A stretch of 64,000 nt of DNA from Candidatus Ozemobacteraceae bacterium (GCA_035373905.1 DAOSOK010000025.1:20253-84252); one strand, 5' to 3'. Counted from the stretch's first letter, positions 53,429 to 63,441 are shown. The notes: a model not told the origin generated them from the letters alone. Made by a program: numbers and translations.

Positions 53429-55624
53429 ATGAAGCAGGGGCGGGAACTGCAGTATATCGTTGGTCGTGATGGCGTCAAGAAGGCGTTCGATCCGGAGCGC
53501 ATCCGTTCGGCGATCGAGCGCGCCGGCAAGGCGACGGGCGAGTTCGGGTCTGTCGATTCGGCCCGCATGGCGAGCCAGGTCGTCAACGTTCTGGCTCATA
53601 GGCACCAGACAGGCATTCCGACGGTCGAAGAAGTCCAGGACGTCGTCGAGCACATTCTCATCGCGAATAACTACCTCCAGACGAATCGCTCGTATATCGT
53701 CTACCGCGAGCAGCACAAGCATATGCGCGAGGGCAAGCGCAGCTTCGTCGACGTCGTCAGCTCCATCAACGAGTATCTCGGCCAGCAGGACTGGCGGGTC
53801 AAGGCGAACGCCAACCAGGGCTACTCGCTCGGCGGCCTGATTCTCAACGTTTCCGGCAAGGTCGTCGCCAACTACTGGCTCTCGAACGTGTACACCCCCG
53901 AGATCGGCGAAGCCCACCGCAACGGCGATTTCCATATTCATGATCTCGACATGCTGTCCGGCTACTGCGCCGGCTGGTCGCTGCGCATGCTGCTCCAGGA
54001 AGGCTACAACGGCGTTCCCGGCAAGATCGAGGCCGGCCCGCCGAAGCATTTCCGCAGCGCCCTCGGCCAGATGGTCAACTTCCTCGGCACGCTCCAGAAC
54101 GAATGGGCCGGTGCACAGGCGTTCAGTTCGTTCGACACCTATCTGGCGCCGTTTGTCAGGGTTGACAAGCTCACCTACAACGAAGTTTTCCAGGGTATCC
54201 AGGAGTTCATCTACAATCTGAACGTGCCCTCGCGCTGGGGCACGCAGACCCCCTTCACGAATCTGACCCTCGACTGGAACTGCCCGGAAGATCTTCGAAC
54301 GCAGACTCCGCTTATCGGCGGCCAGCCGGCCGATTTCACATACGGTGATCTCCAGGCCGAAATGGACTTGATCAACAAGGCCTTCATCGAAGTGATGTGT
54401 GCCGGCGACCGGGCCGGGCGGGCGTTCACCTTCCCGATCCCGACCTACAACATCACGAAGGACTTCAACTGGGACCACCCGAACTGCGATGCGCTGTTCG
54501 AGATGACCGCCAAATACGGCCTGCCGTATTTCCAGAATTTCCTCAACTCCGACCTGCAGCCGAACATGGTGCGCTCGATGTGCTGCCGCCTCCAGCTCGA
54601 CCTCCGCGAGCTTCTCAAGCGCGGAAACGGCCTCTTCGGCTCGGCCGAGCAGACCGGCTCGATCGGCGTCGTCACGCTCAATCTCGCGCGCCTCGGTTTC
54701 AAACACAAGGGCAACTACGACGCTCTCATCAACAACCTCGACGAGCTCGTGAACCTGGCCGTCAAGAGCCTCGAAATCAAGCGGAAGATCATCACTCGCC
54801 TCATCGATGGCGGCCTGTTCCCCTACACCCGGCGGTATCTCGGAACCCTCCGAAACCACTTCTCCACCGTCGGCGTCAACGGCATGAACGAGTGCATCCG
54901 CAACTTCACCGACAACACGATGGATATCACGTCGAAGGAAGGCGTCGAGCTCGCAACCCGCATCATGAACCACATGCGCGAGCGCATCGTGCAGGCCCAG
55001 CAGGATACCGGCCATCTCTACAACCTCGAAGCGACGCCGGCCGAGGGAGCGACCTACCGGTTTGCCCGCGAAGACCAGAAGCGTTTCCCCGGCATCCTGC
55101 AGGCCGGATCGCCGAATGCGCCCTATTACACCAACTCGACGCAGCTTCCGGTCGGGTATCAGGGCGACCTGTTCGAGATCATGGGCCACCAGGAACAACT
55201 CCAGCGCCTTTACACCGGCGGAACCGTCCTGCATCTGTATGTCGGCGAGCGGATCCCCGACGCAGGTTCGTGCAAGCGGCTGATCAAGAAGTCCATGAGC
55301 CAGTTCCGGCTTCCCTATATCACCGTCACCCCGACATTCTCGGTCTGTCCGACGCACGGATACATCGCCGGCGAGCATCAGTACTGCCCGACCTGCGACA
55401 ACGCCGAAATCACCCGGCGCCGCGCCGCGATGATGGAAGCGAATCCTGACGCCCCGGTTCCCGAGCGGATCGAACTGCCCGTCGAGGCGCGCACGACATG
55501 CGAAGTCTGGACGCGCGTCATGGGGTATTACCGCCCCGTTTCGCAGTTCAATGCCGGCAAGAAGAGCGAATACACCGAGCGCAACGCATTCGACGCCCAG
55601 GAGCTTGTTCGCACCGTCGTCTGA
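53429..55624 (+). CDS. nrdD: Anaerobic (class III) ribonucleoside-triphosphate reductase
   Basis: 731 aa, glycyl-radical enzyme reducing NTPs to dNTPs without oxygen. N-terminal ATP-cone (residues ~5-95, GVKKAFDPERIRSAIERAG), large alpha/beta barrel, C-terminal zinc site CPTHGY...CPTC near 634-653, and the glycyl-radical segment RVMGYYRPV with Gly699 as radical site. Full length. GGGAGCGAGG precedes ATG 53429. Its activase nrdG starts 14 nt downstream, so an nrdDG operon. It is the only RNR in the window. Confidence 0.96.
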   Translation: MKQGRELQYIVGRDGVKKAFDPERIRSAIERAGKATGEFGSVDSARMASQVVNVLAHRHQTGIPTVEEVQDVVEHILIANNYLQTNRSYIVYREQHKHMREGKRSFVDVVSSINEYLGQQDWRVKANANQGYSLGGLILNVSGKVVANYWLSNVYTPEIGEAHRNGDFHIHDLDMLSGYCAGWSLRMLLQEGYNGVPGKIEAGPPKHFRSALGQMVNFLGTLQNEWAGAQAFSSFDTYLAPFVRVDKLTYNEVFQGIQEFIYNLNVPSRWGTQTPFTNLTLDWNCPEDLRTQTPLIGGQPADFTYGDLQAEMDLINKAFIEVMCAGDRAGRAFTFPIPTYNITKDFNWDHPNCDALFEMTAKYGLPYFQNFLNSDLQPNMVRSMCCRLQLDLRELLKRGNGLFGSAEQTGSIGVVTLNLARLGFKHKGNYDALINNLDELVNLAVKSLEIKRKIITRLIDGGLFPYTRRYLGTLRNHFSTVGVNGMNECIRNFTDNTMDITSKEGVELATRIMNHMRERIVQAQQDTGHLYNLEATPAEGATYRFAREDQKRFPGILQAGSPNAPYYTNSTQLPVGYQGDLFEIMGHQEQLQRLYTGGTVLHLYVGERIPDAGSCKRLIKKSMSQFRLPYITVTPTFSVCPTHGYIAGEHQYCPTCDNAEITRRRAAMMEANPDAPVPERIELPVEARTTCEVWTRVMGYYRPVSQFNAGKKSEYTERNAFDAQELVRTVV

Positions 55625-55638
55625 TCCGAAGGGATACC

Positions 55639-56388
55639 ATGAAGCAGACCTGCACCGACATCCATGTCGGCGGTCTGCAGCCCTTCACGCTGATCGACTT
55701 CCCCGGCCTGATGGCCGCGGTCGTCTTTCTCCAGGGCTGCAACCTCCGATGTTCCTACTGCCATAATCCCGGCCTGCTCGACGTCAGGCGGCCAGGCGAC
55801 ATCACCTGGCCCGAGGTCATCGAGTTCCTGGAAAAGCGGCGCGGCTTCCTCGAAGGGGTCGTGTTCAGCGGCGGCGAGCCCTTGATGCAGCCCGGCATCG
55901 AGACGGCCGTACGGCGCGTTCGTGAGATGGGCTTCGAAGTGGCGCTTCACACGAACGGCTTTTTCCCGGAGCGGCTCGAGGCGCTCCTGTTCAAAAACCT
56001 CATCTCATATATAGCGATGGATATTAAATCGAGCTCGGACGGCTACAGGTCAAGCTTCGGCGTCGACACGACCGACCCCGTCGTTCGAAGCGCCCGACTG
56101 CTTGCCGGCAGCGGCATCAGTCACGAGTTCCGCACGACCGTTCATCCCGAGATCATCACGGATGGCGACATTCTGCGGGTGGCCGACATGCTCCAGGGCA
56201 TCGGCTGCGACCATTTCATCCTACAGAAATTCAGGCCGGGCAACGTTCTCGACCCGGCGCTGAAGGAATCGGGGGCCGACTGGGTGCGCGCCGCGACGGT
56301 TCGCGAGCTGGCGAGGCGCTTCCGGCACTTCGAAGTTCGCGGAGACCCCGTGTTCGAGGAACTGGCGAGGCACCCGAAGGCTGCATAA
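55639..56388 (+). CDS. nrdG: Anaerobic RNR-activating radical SAM protein
   Basis: 249 aa. Uses SAM and a 4Fe-4S cluster (CNLRCSYCHNP near residue 32) to create the glycyl radical on NrdD; GGEPLMQP near 76 and IAMDIKS near 122 are further activase motifs. It starts TLIDFPGLMAAVVFLQGCN, typical of the NrdG2/YjjW-like subtype of ~230-250 aa found with ATP-cone NrdD. ATG 55639 has AAGGG upstream; the longer frame to 55498 overlaps nrdD and is not used. Terminator follows. Confidence 0.93.
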   Translation: MKQTCTDIHVGGLQPFTLIDFPGLMAAVVFLQGCNLRCSYCHNPGLLDVRRPGDITWPEVIEFLEKRRGFLEGVVFSGGEPLMQPGIETAVRRVREMGFEVALHTNGFFPERLEALLFKNLISYIAMDIKSSSDGYRSSFGVDTTDPVVRSARLLAGSGISHEFRTTVHPEIITDGDILRVADMLQGIGCDHFILQKFRPGNVLDPALKESGADWVRAATVRELARRFRHFEVRGDPVFEELARHPKAA

Positions 56389-56423
56389 CCACGTGTTTTC
56401 CGGAGCATCTCCGGTTCATCCTC

Positions 56424-56456
56424 AGAGACAGGCGAAAACCTGTCTCTTTTATTTTT
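56424..56456. terminator. Intrinsic terminator after nrdG
   Basis: AGAGACAGG-CGAAAA-CCTGTCTCT followed by TTTATTTTT; 9-bp stem with a T-rich tail. It also lies just past the stop of the opposing membrane-protein gene. Confidence 0.9.
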
Positions 56457-56871
56457 CCTGCGTTTCTCTCGGGCCGATGGCACGCCAGACGGCGTTCAGC
56501 GGCACGAAAAAGCTGACCATCAGGAGGAACAGCGCGGAAAGGATGCTCCAGATCTCGATGAGCGCCGTCTGGATCCAGTGTTCCAGGCCGAGGGCCGACG
56601 GAACGACCCAGACCAGCACCATGACGGCGATGTTGATGCAGAGAATCACCCGCGTTTTCGCATCCATTCCGGCCGAAACGGACAGGCGCCAGGCAAGCAA
56701 CGCGACGGCGACGATGATGCAGCCGCACATCAGCGGAACGGACGCGACGAGTTGTTCCCACAGCGTTGCCGGGGGAGGGTTCTGCATGTGTTCGGCGAGC
56801 CTGAGCGCCGCGTAGAGCGGGAGCAGGCCGAGCAGGTTCGAAAAGGCGGTCAGCAGCAGTGCGTCGAGCAT
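56449..56871 (-). CDS. Four-span membrane protein, unknown
   Basis: 140 aa with four hydrophobic helices (residues ~5-24, ~38-60, ~72-92, ~102-126). No recognised family; topology is like small DUF-type inner-membrane proteins. Start ATG 56871 has no good ribosome site. A 276-codon frame continues upstream to 57279 but that part is antisense to pfk. Convergent with nrdG and divergent from pfk. Confidence 0.55.
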   Translation of the reverse strand: MLDALLLTAFSNLLGLLPLYAALRLAEHMQNPPPATLWEQLVASVPLMCGCIIVAVALLAWRLSVSAGMDAKTRVILCINIAVMVLVWVVPSALGLEHWIQTALIEIWSILSALFLLMVSFFVPLNAVWRAIGPRETQEK

Positions 56872-56880
56872 ACTTTGGTC

Positions 56881-56909
56881 TTGACATATTACTCCACGAT
56901 CAGTAGTAA
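56881..56909 (+). promoter_or_regulatory. Promoter TTGACA-17-TAGTAA of the phosphofructokinase gene
   Basis: Perfect -35 at 56881-56886; -10 at 56904-56909 is weak (TAGTAA). Leader ~49 nt to ATG 56965. Confidence 0.5.
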
Positions 56910-56964
56910 AGACAAAGTATGCGGCGTTTCGGCGCCGCCGACAAATCGAGGCGAGGGGAAAAAG

Positions 56965-58305
56965 ATGAACATCGAGCAGAAGGATTTCATCGTCAAGGAA
57001 CTGGGTGAGCCGCAATTCAAGTCGCCGCTCGAGCTTTCGAAAGTCGACGGTGATTATCTCACGAACTACGTTCCGAACGATGAGCGGGTTCTCTACAACG
57101 TCTCCTGGAACGCCGTCCAGAAATGCGTATCGGAGAACAGGCAACCGATCACCTTCGAGCGTGCCGGTCCGCGTGAGAAGATCTTCTTCGACCCTGCGAA
57201 AACCAAGATCGGCATCGTGAGCTGTGGCGGTCTCTGCCCCGGCATCAACGACGTCATCCGCGCACTCGTGATGCAGCATTCATACTGGTACGGCATCAAG
57301 ACGATCTACGGTTTCAAATACGGGTTTCAGGGGATGGTGAAGGATTACCACCTGAATCCCGTCGTGCTCGATCCCGACATGGTTTCAGAGATTCACGAGA
57401 TCGGCGGCACGATTCTCGGCTCGTCGCGCGGGCCGCAGGATGTCAGCAACATGGTCGACCGGCTGATGGATTACGGCATCGACATCCTGTACTGCATCGG
57501 CGGCGACGGCACCCTGCGCGGGGCGCTCGACATCCATAACGAGGTCACCAAGCGCGGCCTGTCGATCGGCGTCGTCGGCGTTCCGAAAACGATAGACAAC
57601 GATATTAATTTCATCGAGAAGACGTTCGGGTTCGAAACCGCCTTCTCGCTGGCCGTCGAGTCGATCCGGGCCGCCCACGTCGAGGCGAAGGGGGCCATGA
57701 ACGGCATCGGGCTGGTCAAGCTGATGGGCCGTGATTCCGGGTATATCGCGGCGAACGCGGCCATCGCATCCCTGGACGTGAATTTCTGCCTCGTCCCCGA
57801 AATCCCGTTCGATCTCGAAGGGCCGAACGGTCTCTACGAGAGCGTGAAGAAACGTCTGCAGAAACGCGGACATGCCGTCATCGTCGTCGCCGAGGGCGTC
57901 GGGCAGAAACTCGCGAAGAGCGACGTGAAAGATATATCAGGCAATATTAAATTTAATGACATAGGCACGTATCTCAGGGACAGTCTCAAGACGTATCTGG
58001 AAGGGCAGAAGGTCCCGGCATCGATAAAGTATATCGACCCGAGCTACATGATCAGAAGTTCGAAGGCCCTCCCGTCGGACAGCGTCTACTGCACGATGCT
58101 CGCCCAGAACGCCGGCCACGCCGGCATGGCCGGGAAGACAGGCCTCGTCGTCGGCATCTGGAACAATCAGTTCACGCACATCCCGATCGAGATGGCCGTC
58201 AAGAGCCGCAAGGTCATCGACCCCGAGAGCACTTTCTGGCTCAACGTCCTCGAAGCCACCGGCCAGCCCCGCTCGATGCTCAACAATCCTCCACACGCCG
58301 GCTGA
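56965..58305 (+). CDS. 6-phosphofructokinase (ATP-type of the plant/trypanosomatid group)
   Basis: 446 aa, glycolysis: fructose-6-phosphate to fructose-1,6-bisphosphate. Substrate motifs: SCGGLCPGINDVIR near 80, YGFKYGF near 110, CIGGDGTLRGA near 178 and PKTIDNDI near 208 (catalytic TIDND), MGRDSGYIA near 252, AEGVGQ near 310. GGDGT (Gly where PPi enzymes have Asp) indicates ATP as donor, although Lys in PKTIDND is shared with PPi enzymes; this mix is typical of the long ATP-PFK group. GAGGGG is 7 nt before the ATG. Confidence 0.9.
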   Translation: MNIEQKDFIVKELGEPQFKSPLELSKVDGDYLTNYVPNDERVLYNVSWNAVQKCVSENRQPITFERAGPREKIFFDPAKTKIGIVSCGGLCPGINDVIRALVMQHSYWYGIKTIYGFKYGFQGMVKDYHLNPVVLDPDMVSEIHEIGGTILGSSRGPQDVSNMVDRLMDYGIDILYCIGGDGTLRGALDIHNEVTKRGLSIGVVGVPKTIDNDINFIEKTFGFETAFSLAVESIRAAHVEAKGAMNGIGLVKLMGRDSGYIAANAAIASLDVNFCLVPEIPFDLEGPNGLYESVKKRLQKRGHAVIVVAEGVGQKLAKSDVKDISGNIKFNDIGTYLRDSLKTYLEGQKVPASIKYIDPSYMIRSSKALPSDSVYCTMLAQNAGHAGMAGKTGLVVGIWNNQFTHIPIEMAVKSRKVIDPESTFWLNVLEATGQPRSMLNNPPHAG

Positions 58306-58377
58306 AACCCGATCGCGGGGGGATACCCCGAGATGCGTCGTCCGACTTCCCGGACCATGCATTCATCCGAATCAGTG

Positions 58378-58406
58378 TTGACTCATCGAAAAGACACGGG
58401 TATGTT
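58378..58406 (+). promoter_or_regulatory. Sigma70-type promoter TTGACT-17-TATGTT
   Basis: -35 at 58378-58383, 17-nt spacer, -10 at 58401-58406, 36 nt before the GTG of the STAS gene. Confidence 0.62.
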
Positions 58407-58441
58407 CGATACAGATCTGGCGAAGAAGGCAGGAAAACACG

Positions 58442-58825
58442 GTGACGGACAAAACATCAGGATCGGAAAATCCCGTTCCGGGAGCGATCGTTCTTTCAGA
58501 ATATGAACTTTTCCCGGTGATCAGCATCAGCGGGTATTGGGATATCGGGATCATGCATGCAGTTCAGCAGCAGGTAAAAGAACTTTTACGTGCCAAAAGA
58601 ACACGCATCATTATTGATGTCTCCCATTGCCGCCTGGCAAACAGTCCTGCAATGGCCGGCTTTCTGGAACTGCTGATGCAGATCGTCCATGATTTTTCCG
58701 GAAAGGTCGCCCTTGTGGGAGCTGCCGGAACTTTGAAGCGCATCATGAACATGATCGGCGTGTTCCGCTTTGCCATGGAAGCCCCTACCGTCGATGCTGG
58801 AGCCGCCCTCCTGGAACGCGAATAA
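58442..58825 (+). CDS. STAS-domain anti-sigma factor antagonist
   Basis: 127 aa, single STAS domain (SpoIIAA/RsbV type). It alternates between a phosphorylated inactive form and a form that binds an anti-sigma kinase. IIIDVSHCRLANSPAMAGFLELL near 57-79 is the phosphorylation loop and following helix; the Ser of ANSPAM is the likely phosphosite. GTG start at 58442. Ends 5 nt from the stop of a convergent SpoIIE-type phosphatase, its plausible activator. No matching anti-sigma kinase is visible here. Confidence 0.85.
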   Translation: MTDKTSGSENPVPGAIVLSEYELFPVISISGYWDIGIMHAVQQQVKELLRAKRTRIIIDVSHCRLANSPAMAGFLELLMQIVHDFSGKVALVGAAGTLKRIMNMIGVFRFAMEAPTVDAGAALLERE

Positions 58826-58830
58826 AACCG

Positions 58831-61731
58831 TTACGCGCGGTCGCGTTCGATGACGACGAGAGAATAATCGTCCGGCAGGGGAACAAGATTCTGAACGGGA
58901 TGTGAAGCCAGGACTTCGCGGCAGAAGCCATCGAACGGAATATTTGTATATTTTGATATATGTTGTTCCCAAAGGAGAAACGCATCGACGCCGGTTCTGG
59001 TGGCTTCAGGGTAACTTTCAACCAGTCCGTCGGTGAAGAGAACGAGCCTTTCCCCGGGTTCCAATACCAGCGAGTGGGGAGACACGACCGGCCGCCTGAT
59101 TCCAAGGGGCGTGCCGGTCGTCTCGATATTATGAATTATTCCCCGCCGGTCGATCAAGAGCGGATACGGATGGCCGCAATTGAATATTCTTATTTCCTGC
59201 GTCGTTGCATCGACATGACACAGACAGAGCGTCATCGTGTGGGGCAGCCGGCCCGCAATCTCGGTGTTCAGGACATTGTTCAACCGAATCAGCGAGGGCT
59301 CGATATCCTCAGGTTCGGTTATCAGCGCGGATAGAACCGCTTTTGCCATCGAAATGATGATGGCGGCGGGAACCCCATGGCCGCTTGCATCTCCGAGAAG
59401 CACGATGAAACCACGCTCGTTCAACCGACGAAAATCATAGTAGTCGCCGCCAAGCGTCGTTGCGGGCACGGTGACTCCGTGAACCCGGTATGGCCCGGCA
59501 GCTTGAACGCGTTGCGGGAACAGGCTTTTTTGAACCATTCTCGCCACAGACAGCTCGGACATCTGTTCCATCATGGTGTTGAAATGATTTGCCAGTTGTC
59601 CGAGCTCGTTCTTTTGCGAAATGGCCATTCGAAAAGAAAATTGAGAGTTTTGAACGGCATCGATACCGAGGCGGATCTGGTCGAGAGGGGTGATGACCTG
59701 CTGCGAAAAAAACCATCCGATCAAGCTCGAGTAAAAGAGAATGAACAGCGCGAAGAACGCCAGGGTGCTGCGAATGTCCGCAGAAGAAGCACCAGAGCTC
59801 AGGGGAGCTGCCGCAGCGATGTAGGTGTTGAAAAGTTTGTCGCCCGGTTGAATTGCCAACAGCCACTGGGATGCGTCAGGCGCGAGATAGGCCTGGCAGA
59901 CAAATCGGTTGTTTCGTTTACACCTGGCGAGCAGCGCGGGCATGATCGAGGGGCCCGTTGAGGGGGAAACGATGAGACGTTCCGTATAGGGGAGGCGATA
60001 AGGATTCCGGAGAACCTTTTCTGAAGGGGTGTATCTCGTAAAACAGTTATTGATGATGAACACCTTGGCGGTTCGTTGAGTAGGATCATCCGAAACGAAA
60101 AAACGCATACAATGCCTCACCAGCCGGACCTGTTCCCAGATCAGGAAGGCAACATGTGTTGGTTCGAGCGTTCCAGCATGACGAATGACTTCGAACAGAA
60201 GATAATATTTCCATTGATTGATCGTATGAGAAAAAAACTCTCCAATGTGACCGACGGCATCATCGACAACGTTCGGGCCAACTTCAGAGGCAAGATCGAC
60301 GATCTGAAATGTTTGATCGGCGGGCGACGAGGTCCGACGATGCCCCGGTGCAATACGGTCGAGGATTTCCCCGATGATCGCTTTCACGAACTGGGCATCA
60401 GGCATGAGGCCGGCGCTTGGCAATCCGTAGGTGATCATGTTTCCGGAAGTGTCGTAAATTTTGACGCTGTTGAACCCATAGCGGGCTTGAAGATGTGAGA
60501 ATTTCTGGTGAAACAGCAGGCATGACGATTCCGAAGTCAGATCCGTCTCTTTGAGAATACGAAGAAACTCTTTCTTCCCGTTTCGCACGGCAATATCAAC
60601 TTTGCCATCAAGATGCAATAAATGCAGTCGAAGATTTTCCCGAACTCGATCTTCCGAATATTTTTGTTGTTCGATATAGACGTAATGCGAAAGAATGATG
60701 AGGAGTAACAACGGAATGCCGCTGATGATCGCCATCATCGTGGTGAGCTTGATTTTCAAGCTGATATACGGCTCGACGCCGAAGCGAATGTATTGATATA
60801 CGACAAAAGCCAAGCCGAGAATGAGCAGAAGCATGATGTTGCGAAGGTCGCTACGCATTTTTAACGGTTGATATATCTCGGCTGAAGACATATTAGCGAT
60901 CAACCGAAACTGGTGATTCAGGGAAAGGACGGCCCAGACCCTGTCTCCCATCTCGTAATGATTGTCGGTTTCTCTGTCGAAGAGCCTTCCCACCATCCGG
61001 GCATCGGCATCAGCGCTGGGGTTCTTCGGCCAAACACGTTCTTCCACGGCATCGTAGAGATAGACGCGATCTCCGGCAGAAGTTCGTCTCACATGTTCCT
61101 TCAAGAATTCATACGGGCGCAGTCCCTCGCGATGGATATTCACAAGAATGGTGAATTGGCCGCTCAGATAGTAAAAAAACCATGTCCGCCTCGGCATGTT
61201 CGAAGTCTGCAGCCAGCAGGTCCCGTTTTCCAGTCGAAGAAAGCGCCGTGTCGCGCCAATATACGACCGGAACGCGTTCTGATCCTCGATCCTCGGTGAT
61301 GCCGACGGATCGCGAAAAAATTGCTTGAGATACGTGGATAATTGCGAGGCAATCGTCCGGCTTATCGTGGCTTCGGAAACCCACACCGCCCGATCTTTGG
61401 CATCAAGAACGCACATCGAAAATGCACGCGGATACCTGCTGGTCAGCAGCTTCGCATCAGCGAGGAGGCTTGCCTTCCAATCATGGGCAGATTCGGCTCT
61501 CCGCACCACTGCGAGAAGTTTGCGCCGAAGGACCCAATCGATGTTCGAGTATGGCTGAACGCTCTCCAGACGCTGATCGAGCCGCCGATACAATTCCTGA
61601 CGCCGGTATTCCGTTTGGCGCTGGGCGAGGATGCCCATCTGATAATCGATGATGAAAAAAGGTCCGCCAAAGAAAAAAAGAATCGCAAGAACCAGTTTCA
61701 GGGTTCGATTCAGGAGCGAAAAGACGGGCAT
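58831..61731 (-). CDS. Membrane sensor with HAMP and SpoIIE (PP2C-type) phosphatase domain
   Basis: 966 aa. Membrane helices near 12-30, 297-315, 328-350 and 675-697; two long extracytoplasmic or linker sensor regions (31-296 and ~351-674); HAMP domain ~697-750 (VITPLDQIRLGIDAVQ, ELGQLANHFNTMM); C-terminal PP2C/SpoIIE phosphatase ~765-966 with metal motifs LGGDYYDF near 784, LLGDASGHGVPAA near 802, LFTDGLVE near 915 and PDDYSLVVIE. It should dephosphorylate a STAS antagonist in response to an external or envelope signal. Last gene of the pseudopilin/TPR operon, 9 nt after the TPR gene. Confidence 0.92.
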   Translation of the reverse strand: MPVFSLLNRTLKLVLAILFFFGGPFFIIDYQMGILAQRQTEYRRQELYRRLDQRLESVQPYSNIDWVLRRKLLAVVRRAESAHDWKASLLADAKLLTSRYPRAFSMCVLDAKDRAVWVSEATISRTIASQLSTYLKQFFRDPSASPRIEDQNAFRSYIGATRRFLRLENGTCWLQTSNMPRRTWFFYYLSGQFTILVNIHREGLRPYEFLKEHVRRTSAGDRVYLYDAVEERVWPKNPSADADARMVGRLFDRETDNHYEMGDRVWAVLSLNHQFRLIANMSSAEIYQPLKMRSDLRNIMLLLILGLAFVVYQYIRFGVEPYISLKIKLTTMMAIISGIPLLLLIILSHYVYIEQQKYSEDRVRENLRLHLLHLDGKVDIAVRNGKKEFLRILKETDLTSESSCLLFHQKFSHLQARYGFNSVKIYDTSGNMITYGLPSAGLMPDAQFVKAIIGEILDRIAPGHRRTSSPADQTFQIVDLASEVGPNVVDDAVGHIGEFFSHTINQWKYYLLFEVIRHAGTLEPTHVAFLIWEQVRLVRHCMRFFVSDDPTQRTAKVFIINNCFTRYTPSEKVLRNPYRLPYTERLIVSPSTGPSIMPALLARCKRNNRFVCQAYLAPDASQWLLAIQPGDKLFNTYIAAAAPLSSGASSADIRSTLAFFALFILFYSSLIGWFFSQQVITPLDQIRLGIDAVQNSQFSFRMAISQKNELGQLANHFNTMMEQMSELSVARMVQKSLFPQRVQAAGPYRVHGVTVPATTLGGDYYDFRRLNERGFIVLLGDASGHGVPAAIIISMAKAVLSALITEPEDIEPSLIRLNNVLNTEIAGRLPHTMTLCLCHVDATTQEIRIFNCGHPYPLLIDRRGIIHNIETTGTPLGIRRPVVSPHSLVLEPGERLVLFTDGLVESYPEATRTGVDAFLLWEQHISKYTNIPFDGFCREVLASHPVQNLVPLPDDYSLVVIERDRA

Positions 61732-61740
61732 CGCTGAATG

Positions 61741-62784
61741 CTATTTTCCTTGTTGGGTTGCGGTAATTTTTTGCTGAGCCATGCGAGCAAGGAAAGAATC
61801 ATCGTTTTTACAAAGATCCACGACTCGCCGATAGATCTCTTGAGCCTCATCCAACTTGCCCGCATTCCGCAAACTATCCGCATACAGGAGCATTTTCGCA
61901 AGGGTCTGTTGGCTGTCCTGCTCGTCGGCCGGGATCAATTGCAATCGCTGCCCCTGGCACATTGCCGCTTCGGGCCAGCGGTCGGTCTTCTCATAAGCGA
62001 TCGCCAGGCGCTGCAATACATCGTCTTTGAGGTCGTCAACCGGGTATTTCTCCAGCATCAGGGAGAGAATTTCAATGATCCCGTCATAGTTTGGTTGATC
62101 GTTCATCATATCCCAGGCATACAAATACAGGTTGGACAATCGCCAGCAGACTTCGGGAACGTACCTCGACTGCGGACATGTCTCGATGATCCGGCGGTAT
62201 CGCGTTTCGATCGCTTCCAAATTCCAGTCATCAATTTCTGTGACTTCTTCCAGAATCTGCAGAGCCATTTTTTCCTGATCCTCGGGGCTGAGAGCCGTTG
62301 CGGGTGAGGGCGAAACGATATCTGCTCCTGCATGCATGTCAGGATCACGCACTTGTTTCGTCTCGGAGACTGAATTCACGGCATTCGATGAGCTCGCCGT
62401 CGAAGATACTCTGCTGATCCATTCCCTGGCGAAGCTGTTGTTCGGGTCAATTTCAAGGCATCTCCTGAACGAGGAAAGAGCTTCCGAAGGACGCCCCCTC
62501 CTGTGCATCAAGAGACCGTGCAAGTTCAGAAGGCCGGTGCTCGACGGATATTTTCTCAATCCGGTCACGGCAACCTGAACGGCATCATCGACGTTTCGAC
62601 TTTTTCCGAGATACCCGGCGAGAGCCTTGAAATCGGCTTCCGTTCCACCCTCCTGAACCGCTTTCTGGAGCACTTCCAGTTGTTTCGTTTCGCCTGCATG
62701 CGATGGTCCTGCTCCGAGCCAGGAAAGGAGACAGACAACACAAAACACGCATACCAATGCGAGAATCTTATGACGGGCTTTCAC
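61741..62784 (-). CDS. Exported TPR-repeat protein
   Basis: 347 aa. Signal peptide (KARHKILALVCVFCVVCLLSWLGAGPSHAG), then TPR-like repeats at ~75-115 (GLLNLHGLLMHRRGRPSEALSS) and ~205-340 (YxxA and WPEA/DEAQEIY helices) with a Ser-rich linker at ~128-165. Periplasmic scaffold, possibly for assembly of the pseudopilus encoded upstream. GTG start at 62784 has AAGGGAGA 6 nt upstream. Confidence 0.82.
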   Translation of the reverse strand: MKARHKILALVCVFCVVCLLSWLGAGPSHAGETKQLEVLQKAVQEGGTEADFKALAGYLGKSRNVDDAVQVAVTGLRKYPSSTGLLNLHGLLMHRRGRPSEALSSFRRCLEIDPNNSFAREWISRVSSTASSSNAVNSVSETKQVRDPDMHAGADIVSPSPATALSPEDQEKMALQILEEVTEIDDWNLEAIETRYRRIIETCPQSRYVPEVCWRLSNLYLYAWDMMNDQPNYDGIIEILSLMLEKYPVDDLKDDVLQRLAIAYEKTDRWPEAAMCQGQRLQLIPADEQDSQQTLAKMLLYADSLRNAGKLDEAQEIYRRVVDLCKNDDSFLARMAQQKITATQQGK

Positions 62785-62796
62785 GAAACTCTCCCT

Positions 62797-63441
62797 TCAG
62801 CGACGTTCTTTCGATGATTCAGCGCCAAGTGTATCACGATTTTGCTGGGGCATTGGAAGAATCCCTTCCCCGAGAAATGTCAGGTCGGTCTGCCGACATC
62901 GACTGACAAGGCGGCAGGGAACGGTGAGAAACGTCGGCTTTCCCTCGCCGGGGGAATGAGCTTTGATACGAACCACCATGTCCAGATGGCGAAAGCGCCC
63001 CTGCGCATCGCGGACGGCATCGAAAAGCAATTGATCGACGGCAACCGAGCTTTCGAAAAACTTTGTTTTGAACGATGTTGGAGATACGGATTCGGTGCGA
63101 GAGATCAAACCCAATTTTGGGTTCCAAGAATACTGTATGGTGACGATCCGGGAAAGCCTACTCACCGTGAAAACGATCTCGTGATCGGAAACGGAATCCA
63201 TTGACCGGAGACCGCGAATGTCCGAGTTTATTCGACTGATGAATAAATTGAGAAAGGACTGAACGGATAAAAGATCTGTTGATTTTTTATAGAATCTGGT
63301 CGTTCGGCTCACCACGTAGAGGACGCTCGACAACAACATGCTGGCAATAGCGGCAACGAAAACAGCTTCGACGACGGAAAAGGCACGTCGCCTCAACCGT
63401 CGGTGAACGGGGCTGGTGGCCTTACTCTCGTCGAGTTTCAT
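62797..63441 (-). CDS. GspJ-like pseudopilin
   Basis: 214 aa. N-terminal RRAFSVVEAVFVAAIASMLLSSVL is a prepilin-type segment with Glu at +5 but Ala rather than Gly at -1. The rest is beta-rich, matching minor pseudopilin GspJ in size and position. ATG 63441 has GGAAG 11 nt upstream and overlaps the preceding gene by 20 nt; the frame extends further up but lies within that gene. Confidence 0.75.
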   Translation of the reverse strand: MKLDESKATSPVHRRLRRRAFSVVEAVFVAAIASMLLSSVLYVVSRTTRFYKKSTDLLSVQSFLNLFISRINSDIRGLRSMDSVSDHEIVFTVSRLSRIVTIQYSWNPKLGLISRTESVSPTSFKTKFFESSVAVDQLLFDAVRDAQGRFRHLDMVVRIKAHSPGEGKPTFLTVPCRLVSRCRQTDLTFLGEGILPMPQQNRDTLGAESSKERR